From assembly GCF_033542235.1 (NCBI RefSeq), contig NZ_JAWRCU010000018.1:58168-122167 (forward strand): a stretch of 64,000 bases of DNA. The letters are read 5' to 3'. The stretch's first letter is position 1. Each line of letters starts with the position of its first letter. The notes under the pieces were generated by a model. That model was not told the DNA's origin. It did no database searches and worked only from the letters and a program-made list of their open reading frames with translations. This document shows positions 9,449-17,910 of the stretch, piece after piece. Source of the DNA: JAWRCU01 sp033542235 (GTDB lineage Bacteria > Pseudomonadota > Alphaproteobacteria > Rhizobiales > Rhizobiaceae). Made by a program: the position numbers and the translations under genes.

Positions 9449-10519
9449 ATGGCCAGAATCGATCCCGACCAGACCCTCCAAACCCTCGACGCGCGCTCGC
9501 GCGACATCTTCCGTGTAATCGTCGAAAGCTACCTGCGTGACGGCGAGCCGCTCGGCTCGCGCAACCTGTCGCGCGTGCTGCCGGTCAGCCTGTCGCCGGC
9601 GACCATACGCAATGTGATGAGCGACCTCGAGCAGCTCGGCTTGATCTATGCGCCGCACATATCGGCCGGCAGGCTGCCGACGCAGCGCGGCCTGCGCTTC
9701 TTCGTAGACGCCTTCATGGAGATCGGCGATCTCAGCGACGACGAGCGCCGCTCGATCGAGGCGCAAGTGAAGGCATCGGGCAGCGGCGCCTCGCTGGAGC
9801 ATATGCTGACCGAGGCGAGCCAGATGCTGTCCGGCATGTCGCGCGGCGCCGGCCTTGTCGTCGCTGCGAAGAACGAAGTGCCCCTCAAGCATATCGAGTT
9901 CATCCAGCTCGAGCCGACCAAGGCGCTCGCCGTGCTGGTCTCGCAGAACGGCGACGTCGAGAACCGCATCGTCGAGCTGCCCCTCGGCACGACGGCCTCG
10001 CAGCTTCAAGAGGCCACGAACTTTCTCAACGCGCATATCCATGGCCGTACGCTCGCCGAGGCCAAGACGAGCATCTCGAGGCTGAAGGAGGAGACGAAGG
10101 CTGCGCTCGACACGCTGTCCCAGGAGCTCGTCGAGAAGGGGCTGGCTGTCTGGGCCGGCTCCGAGGGCGGCCTGCCGGCGCGGCTCATCGTACGCGGCCG
10201 CGCCAATCTCCTGGAAAATGTGACGGCGCAGGCCGATATCGACCTTCTGAGGCATCTGTTCGAGGATCTCGAGAACCAGGAAGGGGTGATCCAGCTCCTC
10301 GACCTCGCCGAGCAAGGCTCCGGCGTGCGCATATTCATCGGTTCGGAGAACAAGCTCTTCTCGTTATCGGGCTCCTCGCTGATCGTCGCCCCTTACCGGG
10401 ACAAGGAAGCGCGGGTGATCGGTGCGCTCGGCGTGATCGGGCCGACAAGGCTCAACTATGCTCGCATCGTGCCGATGGTGGACTATACCGCGCAGATGGT
10501 GAGCCGGATGCTGCGGTAG
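9449..10519 (+). CDS. hrcA: Heat-inducible transcription repressor HrcA
   Basis: Represses class I heat-shock genes (groESL in most rhizobia) by binding CIRCE. The 356 residues have the usual order: winged-helix DNA-binding domain at the N-terminus (LDARSRDIFRVIVESYL and GSRNLSRVLPVSLSPATIRN), GAF-like middle (about 100-230), and the dimerisation domain ending GALGVIGPTRLNYARIVPMV. The ATG at 9449 (MARIDPDQTLQTLD) fits family length; a frame open 57 nt further upstream adds a non-conserved stretch. Followed by a small monooxygenase-like gene and then grpE, a classic hrcA-grpE neighbourhood. Confidence 0.95.
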   Translation: MARIDPDQTLQTLDARSRDIFRVIVESYLRDGEPLGSRNLSRVLPVSLSPATIRNVMSDLEQLGLIYAPHISAGRLPTQRGLRFFVDAFMEIGDLSDDERRSIEAQVKASGSGASLEHMLTEASQMLSGMSRGAGLVVAAKNEVPLKHIEFIQLEPTKALAVLVSQNGDVENRIVELPLGTTASQLQEATNFLNAHIHGRTLAEAKTSISRLKEETKAALDTLSQELVEKGLAVWAGSEGGLPARLIVRGRANLLENVTAQADIDLLRHLFEDLENQEGVIQLLDLAEQGSGVRIFIGSENKLFSLSGSSLIVAPYRDKEARVIGALGVIGPTRLNYARIVPMVDYTAQMVSRMLR

Positions 10520-10538
10520 GCTCGGCAAAGGAGGTGCG

Positions 10539-10838
10539 ATGTTCGGCCTGATCGGAAAAATGAGAGCCAACGCCGGCCAGCGGGATGCCTTGCTTGGGCT
10601 TCTGCTCGGGAGCACCAAGCAGATGCCTGGCTGCCTGAGCTATATCGTGGCCAAGGACACGGCGGATGCCGACGTCATCTGGGTCACCGAAGTCTGGGAC
10701 AATGCTGAAAGCCACAAGGCATCGCTGTCCTTGCCGGCGGTACAGGCTGCGATTGCGACGGCGCGGCCGCTGATCGCTGGTTTCGAATCCCAAGTCATGA
10801 CGGAGCCGGTCGGCGGCGTCGGCATAACCAGTCTTTGA
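10539..10838 (+). CDS. Antibiotic biosynthesis monooxygenase (ABM) domain protein
   Basis: A 99-residue single-domain protein of the dimeric alpha-beta barrel ABM/YgiN type: MFGLIGKMRANAGQRDALLGLL, CLSYIVAKDTADADVIWVTEVW, and a helix SHKASLSLPAVQAAI. Such proteins include quinol monooxygenases and heme-degrading enzymes, but the substrate is unknown. AAAGGAGGT sits just upstream of the ATG, and the gene starts 19 nt after the hrcA stop, so it is probably co-transcribed with hrcA. Confidence 0.85.
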   Translation: MFGLIGKMRANAGQRDALLGLLLGSTKQMPGCLSYIVAKDTADADVIWVTEVWDNAESHKASLSLPAVQAAIATARPLIAGFESQVMTEPVGGVGITSL

Positions 10839-10901
10839 ATGGACCTGCTGCCTGATCAAAGCTATCGCAGGCTCGCGATAGGAATGGAATCCCCTTAGTG
10901 C

Positions 10902-10930
10902 CTTGATTTTTGTCGCCTGAATCTCGATAT
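10902..10930 (+). promoter_or_regulatory. Possible RpoH (heat-shock) promoter of grpE
   Basis: CTTG at 10902-10905 and CTCGATAT at 10923-10930 are separated by 17 nt, which approximates the alphaproteobacterial sigma-32 pattern. The -10 match is imperfect. Placement 48 nt before the grpE ATG, and grpE's known heat-shock control in this class, support the call, which remains inference. Confidence 0.35.
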
Positions 10931-10977
10931 CGGGCGCAATTTTCTGGACCACCCACGAGAGAGATGACAGACACGCG

Positions 10978-11631
10978 ATGAGCGACAAGTCGAACGAAGA
11001 GCGATTTTCCGAAGGACAGCCTGAGAACGGCAACAATACCCCTGCGAACGACACCGGCGATTATGAGGTCGTCGTCAAGCTGCTGAAGGAAAACGAGGAA
11101 CTGAAGGATCGTGCGCTGCGCGTTGCCGCGGAGATGGAGAATCTGCGCAAGCGGACCGCGCGAGACGTGCATGACGCCCGCAGCTACGCCATCGCCGCGT
11201 TCGCGCGCGACATGCTTTCGGTTTCCGACAATCTGCGCCGCGCACTTGAGGCCGTCCCCGATGACGCGAAGGCCTCGGCCGACGCCGGGTTCAAGGCGCT
11301 GATCGAGGGCGTCGACATCACCGAGCGCGCGATGCTTTCCGCGCTGGAACGGCACGGCGTGAAGAAACTCTATCCCGAGGGGGAGAGGTTCGATCCGAAC
11401 TTCCACCAGGCGATGTTCGAGGTGCCGAATCCGGACGTGCCGGCCAATACCGTGGTGCAGGTCGTGCAGGCGGGCTACTCGATCGGCGATCGGGTGCTGA
11501 GGCCGGCGATGGTCGGAGTCGCCAAGGGCGGCCCTAAACCTGCCGCTGCGGAAAACAAGTCGAAAGCCGCTGAAGCCGAAGCACCGGCCGAGCCGGGACC
11601 GGTGAATGAGCAGGCCGAGAAGGACGCCTGA
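10978..11631 (+). CDS. grpE: GrpE nucleotide exchange factor
   Basis: Co-chaperone that releases ADP from DnaK. The 217 residues show a polar N-terminus, a long coiled-coil (about 35-90: VVVKLLKENEELKDRALRVAAEMENLRKR), and the C-terminal beta domain with LYPEGERFDPNFHQAMFEV and VVQAGYSIGDRVLRPAMVGVAKG. The last 35 residues are an Ala/Glu/Lys-rich tail. It has its own upstream region with a possible heat-shock promoter; a GCCGG/CCGGC hairpin lies just past the stop. Confidence 0.97.
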   Translation: MSDKSNEERFSEGQPENGNNTPANDTGDYEVVVKLLKENEELKDRALRVAAEMENLRKRTARDVHDARSYAIAAFARDMLSVSDNLRRALEAVPDDAKASADAGFKALIEGVDITERAMLSALERHGVKKLYPEGERFDPNFHQAMFEVPNPDVPANTVVQVVQAGYSIGDRVLRPAMVGVAKGGPKPAAAENKSKAAEAEAPAEPGPVNEQAEKDA

Positions 11632-11681
11632 CCCAGCCGGAATTTAGGCCGGCGCGCTTCCTACCTTACCCCGGCGCAGCC

Positions 11682-11786
11682 CTGGAGCGGCTGACGCCCG
11701 GATAAATCCGGGATGCCGCTCTATCCATTTGTTTTTGCCGCATTTGTGCAACGCCAAGTGATTCCACTTGGCTGCAAAATGCTCTA
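11682..11786. repeat. 105-nt two-hairpin mosaic repeat, copy 1
   Basis: Consists of a hairpin formed by GAGCGGC...GCCGCTC around CCCGGATAAATCCGGG, a short spacer, and a second hairpin CCAAGTGATTCCACTTGG. A closely similar copy lies at 22091-22194, and the second hairpin recurs inverted and decayed at 36936-36971. It sits between grpE and the GNAT gene. Confidence 0.8.
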
Positions 11787-11798
11787 GCGAAGGCGGCC

Positions 11799-12299
11799 AT
11801 GGTCGACCTCCTGGTAACCTACATGGAGATGACGGAGCCGCCGCCAGCGGCTCCCAAATCTTCGCCGGACTCCAGCCTGAGGGTTGAACGGGAGCGGCTT
11901 GGCCGCACCGATTACATGACGCTCTACAGAGCCGTCGGGGAGCCGCTTCAGTGGGACGAGCGGCTCAGAGTGGAGCCCGAGACGCTCGATCGTTTGCTCA
12001 CCGTTCCCTCGACCCATATTCACGTCCTCCGCTTGAATGGGGAGGCAATTGGATTTTGCGAGTTCGCCAGGGTCGGCGAGCCGGAGGTGGAATTGGTCCA
12101 TTTCGGGCTGGTCCCGGCCGTGCAAGGCAAGGGTTTCGGTCCTTACCTGCTGGATCACGCGTTGCGCCGGTGTTGGCAGCATTCGCCCAACCGAATTTGG
12201 CTGCACACAGATACGAACGACCACCCGAGCGCGGTCCCGGTTTACGCAAAGGCCGGCTTTCGCCCGTTTCTGCAGCGTATCGAGACTTTTCCCGGCTGA
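11799..12299 (+). CDS. GNAT family N-acetyltransferase
   Basis: A 166-residue acetyl-CoA-dependent acyltransferase of unknown substrate. The GNAT core is clear: beta4 VELVHFGLVPAVQGKGFG with the pyrophosphate-binding V-x-G-x-G motif, then helix LLDHALRRCW, and the terminal beta6-7 part PSAVPVYAKAGFRPF. GAAGG upstream supports ATG 11799; a second in-frame ATG at 11823 is possible. Preceded by a mosaic repeat and convergent with the adenosine kinase gene. Confidence 0.88.
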   Translation: MVDLLVTYMEMTEPPPAAPKSSPDSSLRVERERLGRTDYMTLYRAVGEPLQWDERLRVEPETLDRLLTVPSTHIHVLRLNGEAIGFCEFARVGEPEVELVHFGLVPAVQGKGFGPYLLDHALRRCWQHSPNRIWLHTDTNDHPSAVPVYAKAGFRPFLQRIETFPG

Positions 12300-12323
12300 C
12301 GAAAGCGTTCGCCTACCAGAGGA

Positions 12324-13316
12324 CTAAAGCAGTCCCGCCCTTTGCGCTTCTTCGCGCAAATTCTGGCGCGGGCGTGGCCCGATCTGCTGGATGCAGAGGC
12401 CGGCCGCAAGGGAGCCGAGCCGTGCGCAGTCGGTAAGGCTGCGGCCATTTGTATAGCCGAACAGGAAGCCGGCGGCATAAAGGTCGCCGGCGCCGGTCGT
12501 GTCGACCAGCCTCTCGATCTCGATCGCCGGAACGGCTGCGGTCTCGCTCGACGAGACCACCACGGAACCCTTTTCCGAGCGCGTGACCGCCGCGAGCTTG
12601 CAATCCTTGCGGATCAGATCGAGCGCGGTCTCGAAAGACGAGGTCTGGTAGAGCGACTTCACCTCGCTTTCATTGGCAAACACGATATCGACGGTCTTCG
12701 ACCGCATCAGGTCGAGGAATTCGCTGCGGTAACGGTCGACGCAGAAGGGATCGGACAAGGTCATCGATACCTCGCGTCCGGCGGCGTGGGCATGCTGCGC
12801 AGTGAGCCGGATCGCCTCCTTGGCGCGCGGCGGATCCCACAGATACCCTTCGAAATAGGTGACCTTGGCGGCGGCTGCCTTGTCCGCCTCGACGTCCTCC
12901 GGGCCAAGCTCGATACAGGCGCCGAGATAGGTGTTCATCGAGCGCTCGCCATCCGGGGTGACGAAAATCATCGAGGTGGCGGTCGGCGGATTGCCGGCGA
13001 GTGGCTTGGTGTCGAAGGCGACGCCTTGCGCCCGGATATCGTGCCGATAGATGTCACCGAGCTTGTCGTTCGAGACTTTGCCGAAGAAGGCGGCGGTGCC
13101 GCCGAAGCTTGCCACGCCCGCAGCCGTATTGCCGGCGCAGCCACCCGAGGCTTCGATCGCCGGCCCCATATGGCTGTAGAGCAGGGCCGAACGCTCAGCA
13201 TCGACAAGGTTCATCGCGCCCTTGATGATACCGTGCTCGACGAGAAAGGCGTCGTCGCACTCGGCAAGGATGTCGACGATCGCATTGCCGATGCACAACA
13301 CGTCGTATTGGCTCAT
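12324..13316 (-). CDS. Adenosine kinase (PfkB family)
   Basis: Sugar/nucleoside kinase of 330 residues, most similar in layout to bacterial adenosine kinases that convert adenosine to AMP (purine salvage). Motifs: N-terminal DVLCIGNAIVDILAE, GGCAGNTAAGVASFGG, and the C-terminal PfkB signature DTTGAGDLYAAGFLFGY with the catalytic Asp of the GAGD motif. Ribokinase or fructokinase activity cannot be excluded by motif alone. A single gene, divergent from the EI24 membrane protein gene. Confidence 0.9.
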   Translation of the reverse strand: MSQYDVLCIGNAIVDILAECDDAFLVEHGIIKGAMNLVDAERSALLYSHMGPAIEASGGCAGNTAAGVASFGGTAAFFGKVSNDKLGDIYRHDIRAQGVAFDTKPLAGNPPTATSMIFVTPDGERSMNTYLGACIELGPEDVEADKAAAAKVTYFEGYLWDPPRAKEAIRLTAQHAHAAGREVSMTLSDPFCVDRYRSEFLDLMRSKTVDIVFANESEVKSLYQTSSFETALDLIRKDCKLAAVTRSEKGSVVVSSSETAAVPAIEIERLVDTTGAGDLYAAGFLFGYTNGRSLTDCARLGSLAAGLCIQQIGPRPRQNLREEAQRAGLL

Positions 13317-13463
13317 CCGGTTCTCCGCAGCCGCAACCCCGCTTCACCGAACGGGCCGGGCGCGGGTCTACCGATTTCGTGGGGCAATTCAAGTCTGGAT
13401 GCTGGTTTTCTTGCGCCGGCCGGGGTGCTCGACTATTTCGAGAGCGGTCCGACGGAGACCTCG

Positions 13464-14204
13464 ATGATCCTCAGTGCTGCGCATGCTGCGCTCCGCAACC
13501 TGTTTTCCCCAGAGCTCCGCACAGTCTTCTTCAAGACTTTCGGACTGACGTTGATCGCGCTGATCGCCTTGTGGTTCGGGTTGAAGGAAGTTTTCGACTG
13601 GCTGGCGCTGCCGTGGATCGACACGCTCCTGCCTGGCTTGCCGTCCTGGGCCGGCTGGCTGACCTTCATAGCAGCGATCCTGGCCGGCATCGGCCTGGCT
13701 GTAGCGCTTGCATTGCTCGTCGCGCCGGTGACTGCGGCGATTGCCGGGCTTTTCCTCGACGACGTCGCCGAGGCGGTCGAGCGCATTGATTACCCGGCCG
13801 ATCCGCCCGGCGTAGCGCTGCCCATCGGCCGGGCTCTTATGCAGTCGCTCAAATTCTTCGGCGTGGTAATCCTGGGCAACATCGTTGCGTTGCTCTTGCT
13901 GCTGGTTCCCGGCGTCAATATCGTCGCCTTCTTCGTCGTCAACGGCTACCTGCTCGGCCGCGAATTCTTCGAATTCGCGGCAATGCGCCATCTGGCTCAA
14001 GAGGACGCAAAGGCCTTGCGCCGGAGGCACTCGCTCACGGTCTTCCTCGCAGGCCTGCTGATTGCCGCCTTCGTCTCCGTTCCTCTGCTCAACCTGCTTG
14101 CGCCGCTCTTCTCCGCGGCGATGATGGTGCATCTTTTCAAGATGCTGTCCGCCGGCGATCCGAAGATCGCGGCCAAGGCAACGGCGCTTCGCCAGGCGGC
14201 TTAG
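13464..14204 (+). CDS. EI24/CysZ-like integral membrane protein
   Basis: A 246-residue membrane protein with about five hydrophobic segments (TLIALIALWFGL, WLTFIAAILAGIGLAVALAL, FFGVVILGNIVALLLLLVPG, LLIAAFVSVPLLNLL) and the family loop GYLLGREFFEFAAMRH. EI24-domain proteins include the sulfate transporter CysZ; substrate here is unproven. ATG 13464 follows ACGGAGA. The frame stays open for 1.1 kb upstream, but that part is antisense to the adenosine kinase gene and is not coding. Convergent with nth. Confidence 0.87.
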   Translation: MILSAAHAALRNLFSPELRTVFFKTFGLTLIALIALWFGLKEVFDWLALPWIDTLLPGLPSWAGWLTFIAAILAGIGLAVALALLVAPVTAAIAGLFLDDVAEAVERIDYPADPPGVALPIGRALMQSLKFFGVVILGNIVALLLLLVPGVNIVAFFVVNGYLLGREFFEFAAMRHLAQEDAKALRRRHSLTVFLAGLLIAAFVSVPLLNLLAPLFSAAMMVHLFKMLSAGDPKIAAKATALRQAA

Positions 14205-14215
14205 GAAAACGGCCT

Positions 14216-14995
14216 TCAAGCCGGCTCGAGAGCGAGCGGCGCAATCGGTACGAGCGGCGCGGGAACCGAGCTTGTCTTCTCCGGATATTTGCAGAGATCG
14301 GCGATGATGCACCGCTCGCATTCGGGTCGGCGCGCCTTGCAGACATAGCGTCCATGCAGGATCAGCCAATGATGCGCGTGCCGGAGATATTCCGACGGAA
14401 TGACCTTGATCAGCCCTTGCTCGACCTCGTCCGGCGTTTTGCCCGGCGCGAGCCCCAGCCGGTTGCCGAGCCGGAAGATATGCGTGTCGACAGCAAGCGT
14501 CGACTGCCCAAAGGCCGTGTTCAGCACGACATTCGCGGTCTTGCGGCCGACGCCCGGTAGCTTGACGAGTTCCTCCTGCGTGTCCGGCACCTTGCCGCCA
14601 TGCTCACTGATCAGCGCCTGCGAGAGGGCAATCACATTCTTAGCCTTGGCGCGCCAGAGCCCGATGGTGCGGATGTAGCTGGCAAGCTTCTCCTCGCCCA
14701 GTGCGACCATCCTTTCAGGCGTGTCGGCGACCGCGAACAGCTCCTTGGTCGCCTTGTTGACGCCGACGTCGGTCGCCTGCGCCGACAGGACGACGGCAAC
14801 CAGCAGCGTAAAAGGATTGACATAGGCAAGCTCGCCTTTCGGCTCCGGCCGCTGCACGGAAAAGCGGCGGAATATCTCGCGCACCTCGTCAGGCGTATAG
14901 AGCGACCGGCGCCGCGCCTGACGCGGGCGCGGCTTGGAGCTGGCGCTGTGCCGTTTCCTGGCCGGCACAGCGTTTTTCGTCTTGGGCTTCGGCAT
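14216..14995 (-). CDS. nth: Endonuclease III
   Basis: Base-excision-repair DNA glycosylase/AP lyase for oxidised pyrimidines. The 259 residues have an Arg/Lys-rich N-terminal extension of about 35 residues, the helix-hairpin-helix LPGVGRKTANVVL with the catalytic Lys, the Asp in AVDTHIFRLGNRLGL, and the 4Fe-4S loop CKARRPECERCIIADLC (C-x6-C-x2-C-x5-C). The start MPKPKTKNAVPARKR at 14995 is chosen over a frame reaching 15148, because that extension would overlap the divergent DUF2244 gene. Confidence 0.95.
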   Translation of the reverse strand: MPKPKTKNAVPARKRHSASSKPRPRQARRRSLYTPDEVREIFRRFSVQRPEPKGELAYVNPFTLLVAVVLSAQATDVGVNKATKELFAVADTPERMVALGEEKLASYIRTIGLWRAKAKNVIALSQALISEHGGKVPDTQEELVKLPGVGRKTANVVLNTAFGQSTLAVDTHIFRLGNRLGLAPGKTPDEVEQGLIKVIPSEYLRHAHHWLILHGRYVCKARRPECERCIIADLCKYPEKTSSVPAPLVPIAPLALEPA

Positions 14996-15017
14996 GTCTT
15001 CTCTATATTCTCGGTCT

Positions 15018-15512
15018 ATGGACGAGACAAACAGGCAGCGCTCACCGGACGAGCCTTTCTTCAGCGCGCTGCTCACGCCGCACCGCTCGCTAGGCCGCAC
15101 CGGCTTCATCATCTTGATGGGCGCACTGCTGCTCGGTTGGGTCGTCACCGGCGTGATTTTCCTGTCGCATGGTGCCTGGCCGGTGTTCGGCTTCTTCGGC
15201 CTCGATGTGCTGCTCGTCTATATTGCGTTCAGGGTGAACTACCGCGCTGCCCGCGCTCGCGAAGAAGTCTCGGTCTCGCGCATCGCGCTCGACATCCGCA
15301 AGACCGCGCCTTCGGGACGCACGGAGGAGCACCGCTTCAACCCGTTCTGGGCGCGCTTTTCGGTCGCTCGCCATCAGGAGATCGGCATCACCCGCATGCT
15401 GGTCGAAGGCCAGGGCCGCTCGGTGCCGATCGGCAGCTTCCTCAACCCTGACGACCGCGAAAGCTTCGCCACAGCCTTTTCGCAGGCGCTGGCAACAGCG
15501 AAAGCTCGCTAA
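15018..15512 (+). CDS. DUF2244 family membrane protein
   Basis: A 164-residue inner-membrane protein with two transmembrane helices (about 28-72: FIILMGALLLGWVVTGVIFL and GFFGLDVLLVYIAFRVNY) and a cytoplasmic C-terminal domain (VSVSRIALDIRKTAPSGR, FNPFWARFSV, VPIGSFLNPDDRESFATAFS). This matches DUF2244, a family of unknown function that often neighbours nth in alphaproteobacteria. Its start lies 22 nt from the divergent nth start, so the two share a promoter region. Confidence 0.88.
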   Translation: MDETNRQRSPDEPFFSALLTPHRSLGRTGFIILMGALLLGWVVTGVIFLSHGAWPVFGFFGLDVLLVYIAFRVNYRAARAREEVSVSRIALDIRKTAPSGRTEEHRFNPFWARFSVARHQEIGITRMLVEGQGRSVPIGSFLNPDDRESFATAFSQALATAKAR

Positions 15513-15515
15513 GGA

Positions 15516-15821
15516 CTATTCCCCGAAATCATCTTCACCGTAGTCGCGTCCGGCGTGAAACACGCGTGCGATGCGGACGCGGTCACCTTCGACGCGATAA
15601 GCAATCGTGGCTGGGCGCTCGAAGACAAGCACACGGACTCCCGGCGCAAGGTCCTCCCGCGGTGCGCCCCGCCAAGGGAATGTCGCGAGGCTGAGACATG
15701 CTGCCTCTATCCGGGCCACGTAGTTGCCGGCCGTCTCCAGCCCGGTCTTGTCTGCAATGTATGAATAGATTTCAAAGAGGTCTTGCTCGGCTTCCGGCCG
15801 AAAGGTGACCTCAAGCGTCAT
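15516..15821 (-). CDS. ParE/RelE-type toxin of a toxin-antitoxin pair
   Basis: A 101-residue protein with the RelE/ParE fold sequence pattern: MTLEVTFRPEAEQDLFEIYSYIAD, FPWRGAPREDLAPGVRVL, TIAYRVEGDRVRIARVFHAGRDY. ParE toxins poison DNA gyrase; RelE toxins cleave mRNA in the ribosome. The central RPAR-type motif and C-terminal RVFHAGRD are typical of ParE. The start lies inside the last 11 bases of the antitoxin gene, so the pair is translationally coupled, antitoxin first. Convergent with the DUF2244 gene with three bases between stops. Confidence 0.88.
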   Translation of the reverse strand: MTLEVTFRPEAEQDLFEIYSYIADKTGLETAGNYVARIEAACLSLATFPWRGAPREDLAPGVRVLVFERPATIAYRVEGDRVRIARVFHAGRDYGEDDFGE

Positions 15822-16086
15822 GTCCGGCGTCCCGGAGCCGCTTTTCGTGATGAGCGCGCAATTTCCGGAAGACGTCCGACGCTGGAACGTCCGGTCCCTC
15901 GCTTTCAAGCGCTGCGCTGATTTTGCGACGCATGATCTCGTTGAGCGCCGCCTCTTCGCGGTCGAGCGCCCGAAGCGCAGCACGCATCACCTCGCTTGCC
16001 GAAGCATAGGCCCCGCTCTCGAGGCGAGCGTCAAGACTTGCCTGCTGCTTGCCAAGCGTCACGGTTATTGGCTTGCTGGTGCGCAT
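15811..16086 (-). CDS. ParD-type ribbon-helix-helix antitoxin
   Basis: A 91-residue protein with the N-terminal ribbon-helix-helix of CopG/ParD antitoxins (ITVTLGKQQASLDARLESGAYASASEVMRAALRALDREE) and a charged C-terminal tail that would wrap the toxin. ATG 16086 (MRTSKPITVT) is preceded by GGAAAGGAAGGAGCG, a strong ribosome site, which decides the start over longer versions. It overlaps the toxin start by 11 bases. Expected to repress its own promoter alone or with the toxin. Confidence 0.87.
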   Translation of the reverse strand: MRTSKPITVTLGKQQASLDARLESGAYASASEVMRAALRALDREEAALNEIMRRKISAALESEGPDVPASDVFRKLRAHHEKRLRDAGHDA

Positions 16087-16200
16087 CGCTCCTTCCTTTC
16101 CCTGCATTACAGTGTCATACTGGCTAACCGATGTCCAGGCAGGAATCGGGTGGAGATGAGGACGGCCAGAAACGATATTGGCGTTCAAGGAGACAGAGCC

Positions 16201-17091
16201 ATGAACGCACAGACAGCAGTCATGCATAAGGACATCACCCCGGTTGACGCAGATTATGAAATCGTGCGTCGCTGCATCGAGAAGATCAGCCTGGACTATC
16301 GCGACCAGCCGTCACTGGAGACGCTGGCCGCCGAGGTCGGGGAAACTCCGACCGGGCTGCAAAAGCTGTTTACTCGATGGGCCGGCCTCAGCCCGAAGGC
16401 CTTCCTGCAGGCGGTGACGCTGAGCCATGCCCGCAAGCTGCTCGACCAGGGCATGCCTTTGCTCGAAACCTCTTACGAGGTCGGCATGTCGGGCCCCGGC
16501 CGCCTGCACGACCTGTTCGTAACCCACGAGGCCATGTCGCCGGGCGACTACAAGACGCGCGGCGCAGGCATCACCATCCGGTACGGCTTCCACCTGTCGC
16601 CCTTCGGCGTTGCGCTGATCATGGTGACCGACCGCGGGCTTGCCGGTCTCGCCTTCAACGATGCCGGCAATGAGCGCGCGGCTTTTGCGGACATGAGCAG
16701 CCGCTGGCCGAACGCAACCTATGTCGAGGACATGGCGGCGACGGCGCCTTACGCCGCCCGCATCTTCAACCCGCAGAATTGGCGGCCCGACCAGCCGCTG
16801 CGCGTGGTCATGATCGGAACCGATTTCCAGCTCCGCGTCTGGGACGCGCTCCTCAAGATTCCCATGGGCCAGGCGCGCAGCTATTCCGCGATCGCCGCCG
16901 AGATCGGCGCGCCGTCGGCAAGCCGCGCTGTGGGGGCCGCCGTCGGGGCGAACCCGCTTTGCTTCGTGGTGCCCTGTCACCGCGCGATCGGCAAATCCGG
17001 CGCCCTCACCGGCTACCACTGGGGCTTGACCCGCAAGCGCGCGATCCTCGGCTGGGAGGCGGGGCAGCTCGCGGCACATTCCGCGGCCTGA
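16201..17091 (+). CDS. Ada-like methylated-DNA-protein cysteine methyltransferase with AraC domain
   Basis: A 296-residue protein in two parts: an AraC-type HTH region (about 15-115; SLETLAAEVGETPTGLQKLFTRWAGLSPKAFLQ) and an O6-alkylguanine-DNA alkyltransferase domain (120-285) with the active-site PCHR in NPLCFVVPCHRAIGKSGAL. It lacks the N-terminal zinc-cysteine domain by which E. coli Ada senses methylphosphotriesters, so it can repair O6-methylguanine but may not be induced by the classic Ada route. ATG 16201 lies after GGAGACAGAGCC. Divergent from the toxin-antitoxin pair, with 114 nt between. Confidence 0.92.
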   Translation: MNAQTAVMHKDITPVDADYEIVRRCIEKISLDYRDQPSLETLAAEVGETPTGLQKLFTRWAGLSPKAFLQAVTLSHARKLLDQGMPLLETSYEVGMSGPGRLHDLFVTHEAMSPGDYKTRGAGITIRYGFHLSPFGVALIMVTDRGLAGLAFNDAGNERAAFADMSSRWPNATYVEDMAATAPYAARIFNPQNWRPDQPLRVVMIGTDFQLRVWDALLKIPMGQARSYSAIAAEIGAPSASRAVGAAVGANPLCFVVPCHRAIGKSGALTGYHWGLTRKRAILGWEAGQLAAHSAA

Positions 17092-17237
17092 CGGATGCCG
17101 ACCAGTTGCACGAAGGCGTAGCTGAAGCACCGCCCCTCCGGATTGCCCGGCGGACGCCATCGAGGACATGTGCTTGCATTCCGCCCGGCCACGGAGAATG
17201 ATCCGCGTCCCGCCACCGTAACGCAGCCGAGGAAACG

Positions 17238-17852
17238 ATGTCGCTCGAACTCTACGCCGCCTATCTGGTCGCCTGCCTGATCATCATCATTGTGCCGGGG
17301 CCCACCGTCACGCTTATCCTCGCAAACAGCATGCGCCACGGGACGCGCGCCGGTCTCGCCAATGTCGCCGGCGGCCAGTTCGGCATCGCCCTGATGATCG
17401 CCATCGTCGGCATCGGCCTCACCTCGCTGATCGAGGGCATGGGCCACTGGTTCGAGTGGCTGAGGCTGCTTGGCGCCGCCTATCTGATCTGGATCGGCAT
17501 CCAGCTGTTCCGTTCCAAGGGCAAGCTCGATCCCGACGGCGCGCCGGTGGCGCCGCGCGGCGGCTTCGCACTGCAGGGTTTTCTCGTCGCCGTCAGCAAC
17601 CCCAAGACCTTGGTGTTCTTCGGCGCCTTCTTCCCGCAATTCATCGATCCGGCCGGCAATCATGCCCTGCAGATCGCCGTCATGGGCGCGACCGCGCTGG
17701 TCTTCGCCGCGGCGTCGGACAGTACCTATGCGATCCTTGGCGGCCGCGCGGGACGCGTGCTCACCGCCCGCCGCGTGAAGCTCCTCAACCGGATCAGCGG
17801 CAGCTTCCTCGTTGGAGGCGGATTGTGGCTGGCCTTTTCGAGGGCGAAGTAG
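17238..17852 (+). CDS. LysE family translocator (RhtB-like)
   Basis: A 204-residue inner-membrane exporter with six hydrophobic segments. Family marks: AAYLVACLIIIIVPGPTVTLILANSMRHGTRAGL and GFLVAVSNPKTLVFFGAFFPQFID. LysE/RhtB proteins export amino acids such as lysine, threonine or homoserine; substrate cannot be judged here. GAGGAAACG precedes the ATG. Next gene downstream starts 58 nt later and is unrelated. Confidence 0.92.
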   Translation: MSLELYAAYLVACLIIIIVPGPTVTLILANSMRHGTRAGLANVAGGQFGIALMIAIVGIGLTSLIEGMGHWFEWLRLLGAAYLIWIGIQLFRSKGKLDPDGAPVAPRGGFALQGFLVAVSNPKTLVFFGAFFPQFIDPAGNHALQIAVMGATALVFAAASDSTYAILGGRAGRVLTARRVKLLNRISGSFLVGGGLWLAFSRAK

Positions 17853-17910
17853 AGTTCGTTAAGCCTCGGCAAAACATACACTTGAAGCGTCTCGTCCCGC
17901 GGCTCAAATA

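Noticed and set aside
12342..13463. Long N-terminal extension in frame with the EI24/CysZ-like gene
   Set aside because: This stretch is antisense to the adenosine kinase gene. The hydrophobic family domain begins at the ATG 13464 with its own ribosome site.
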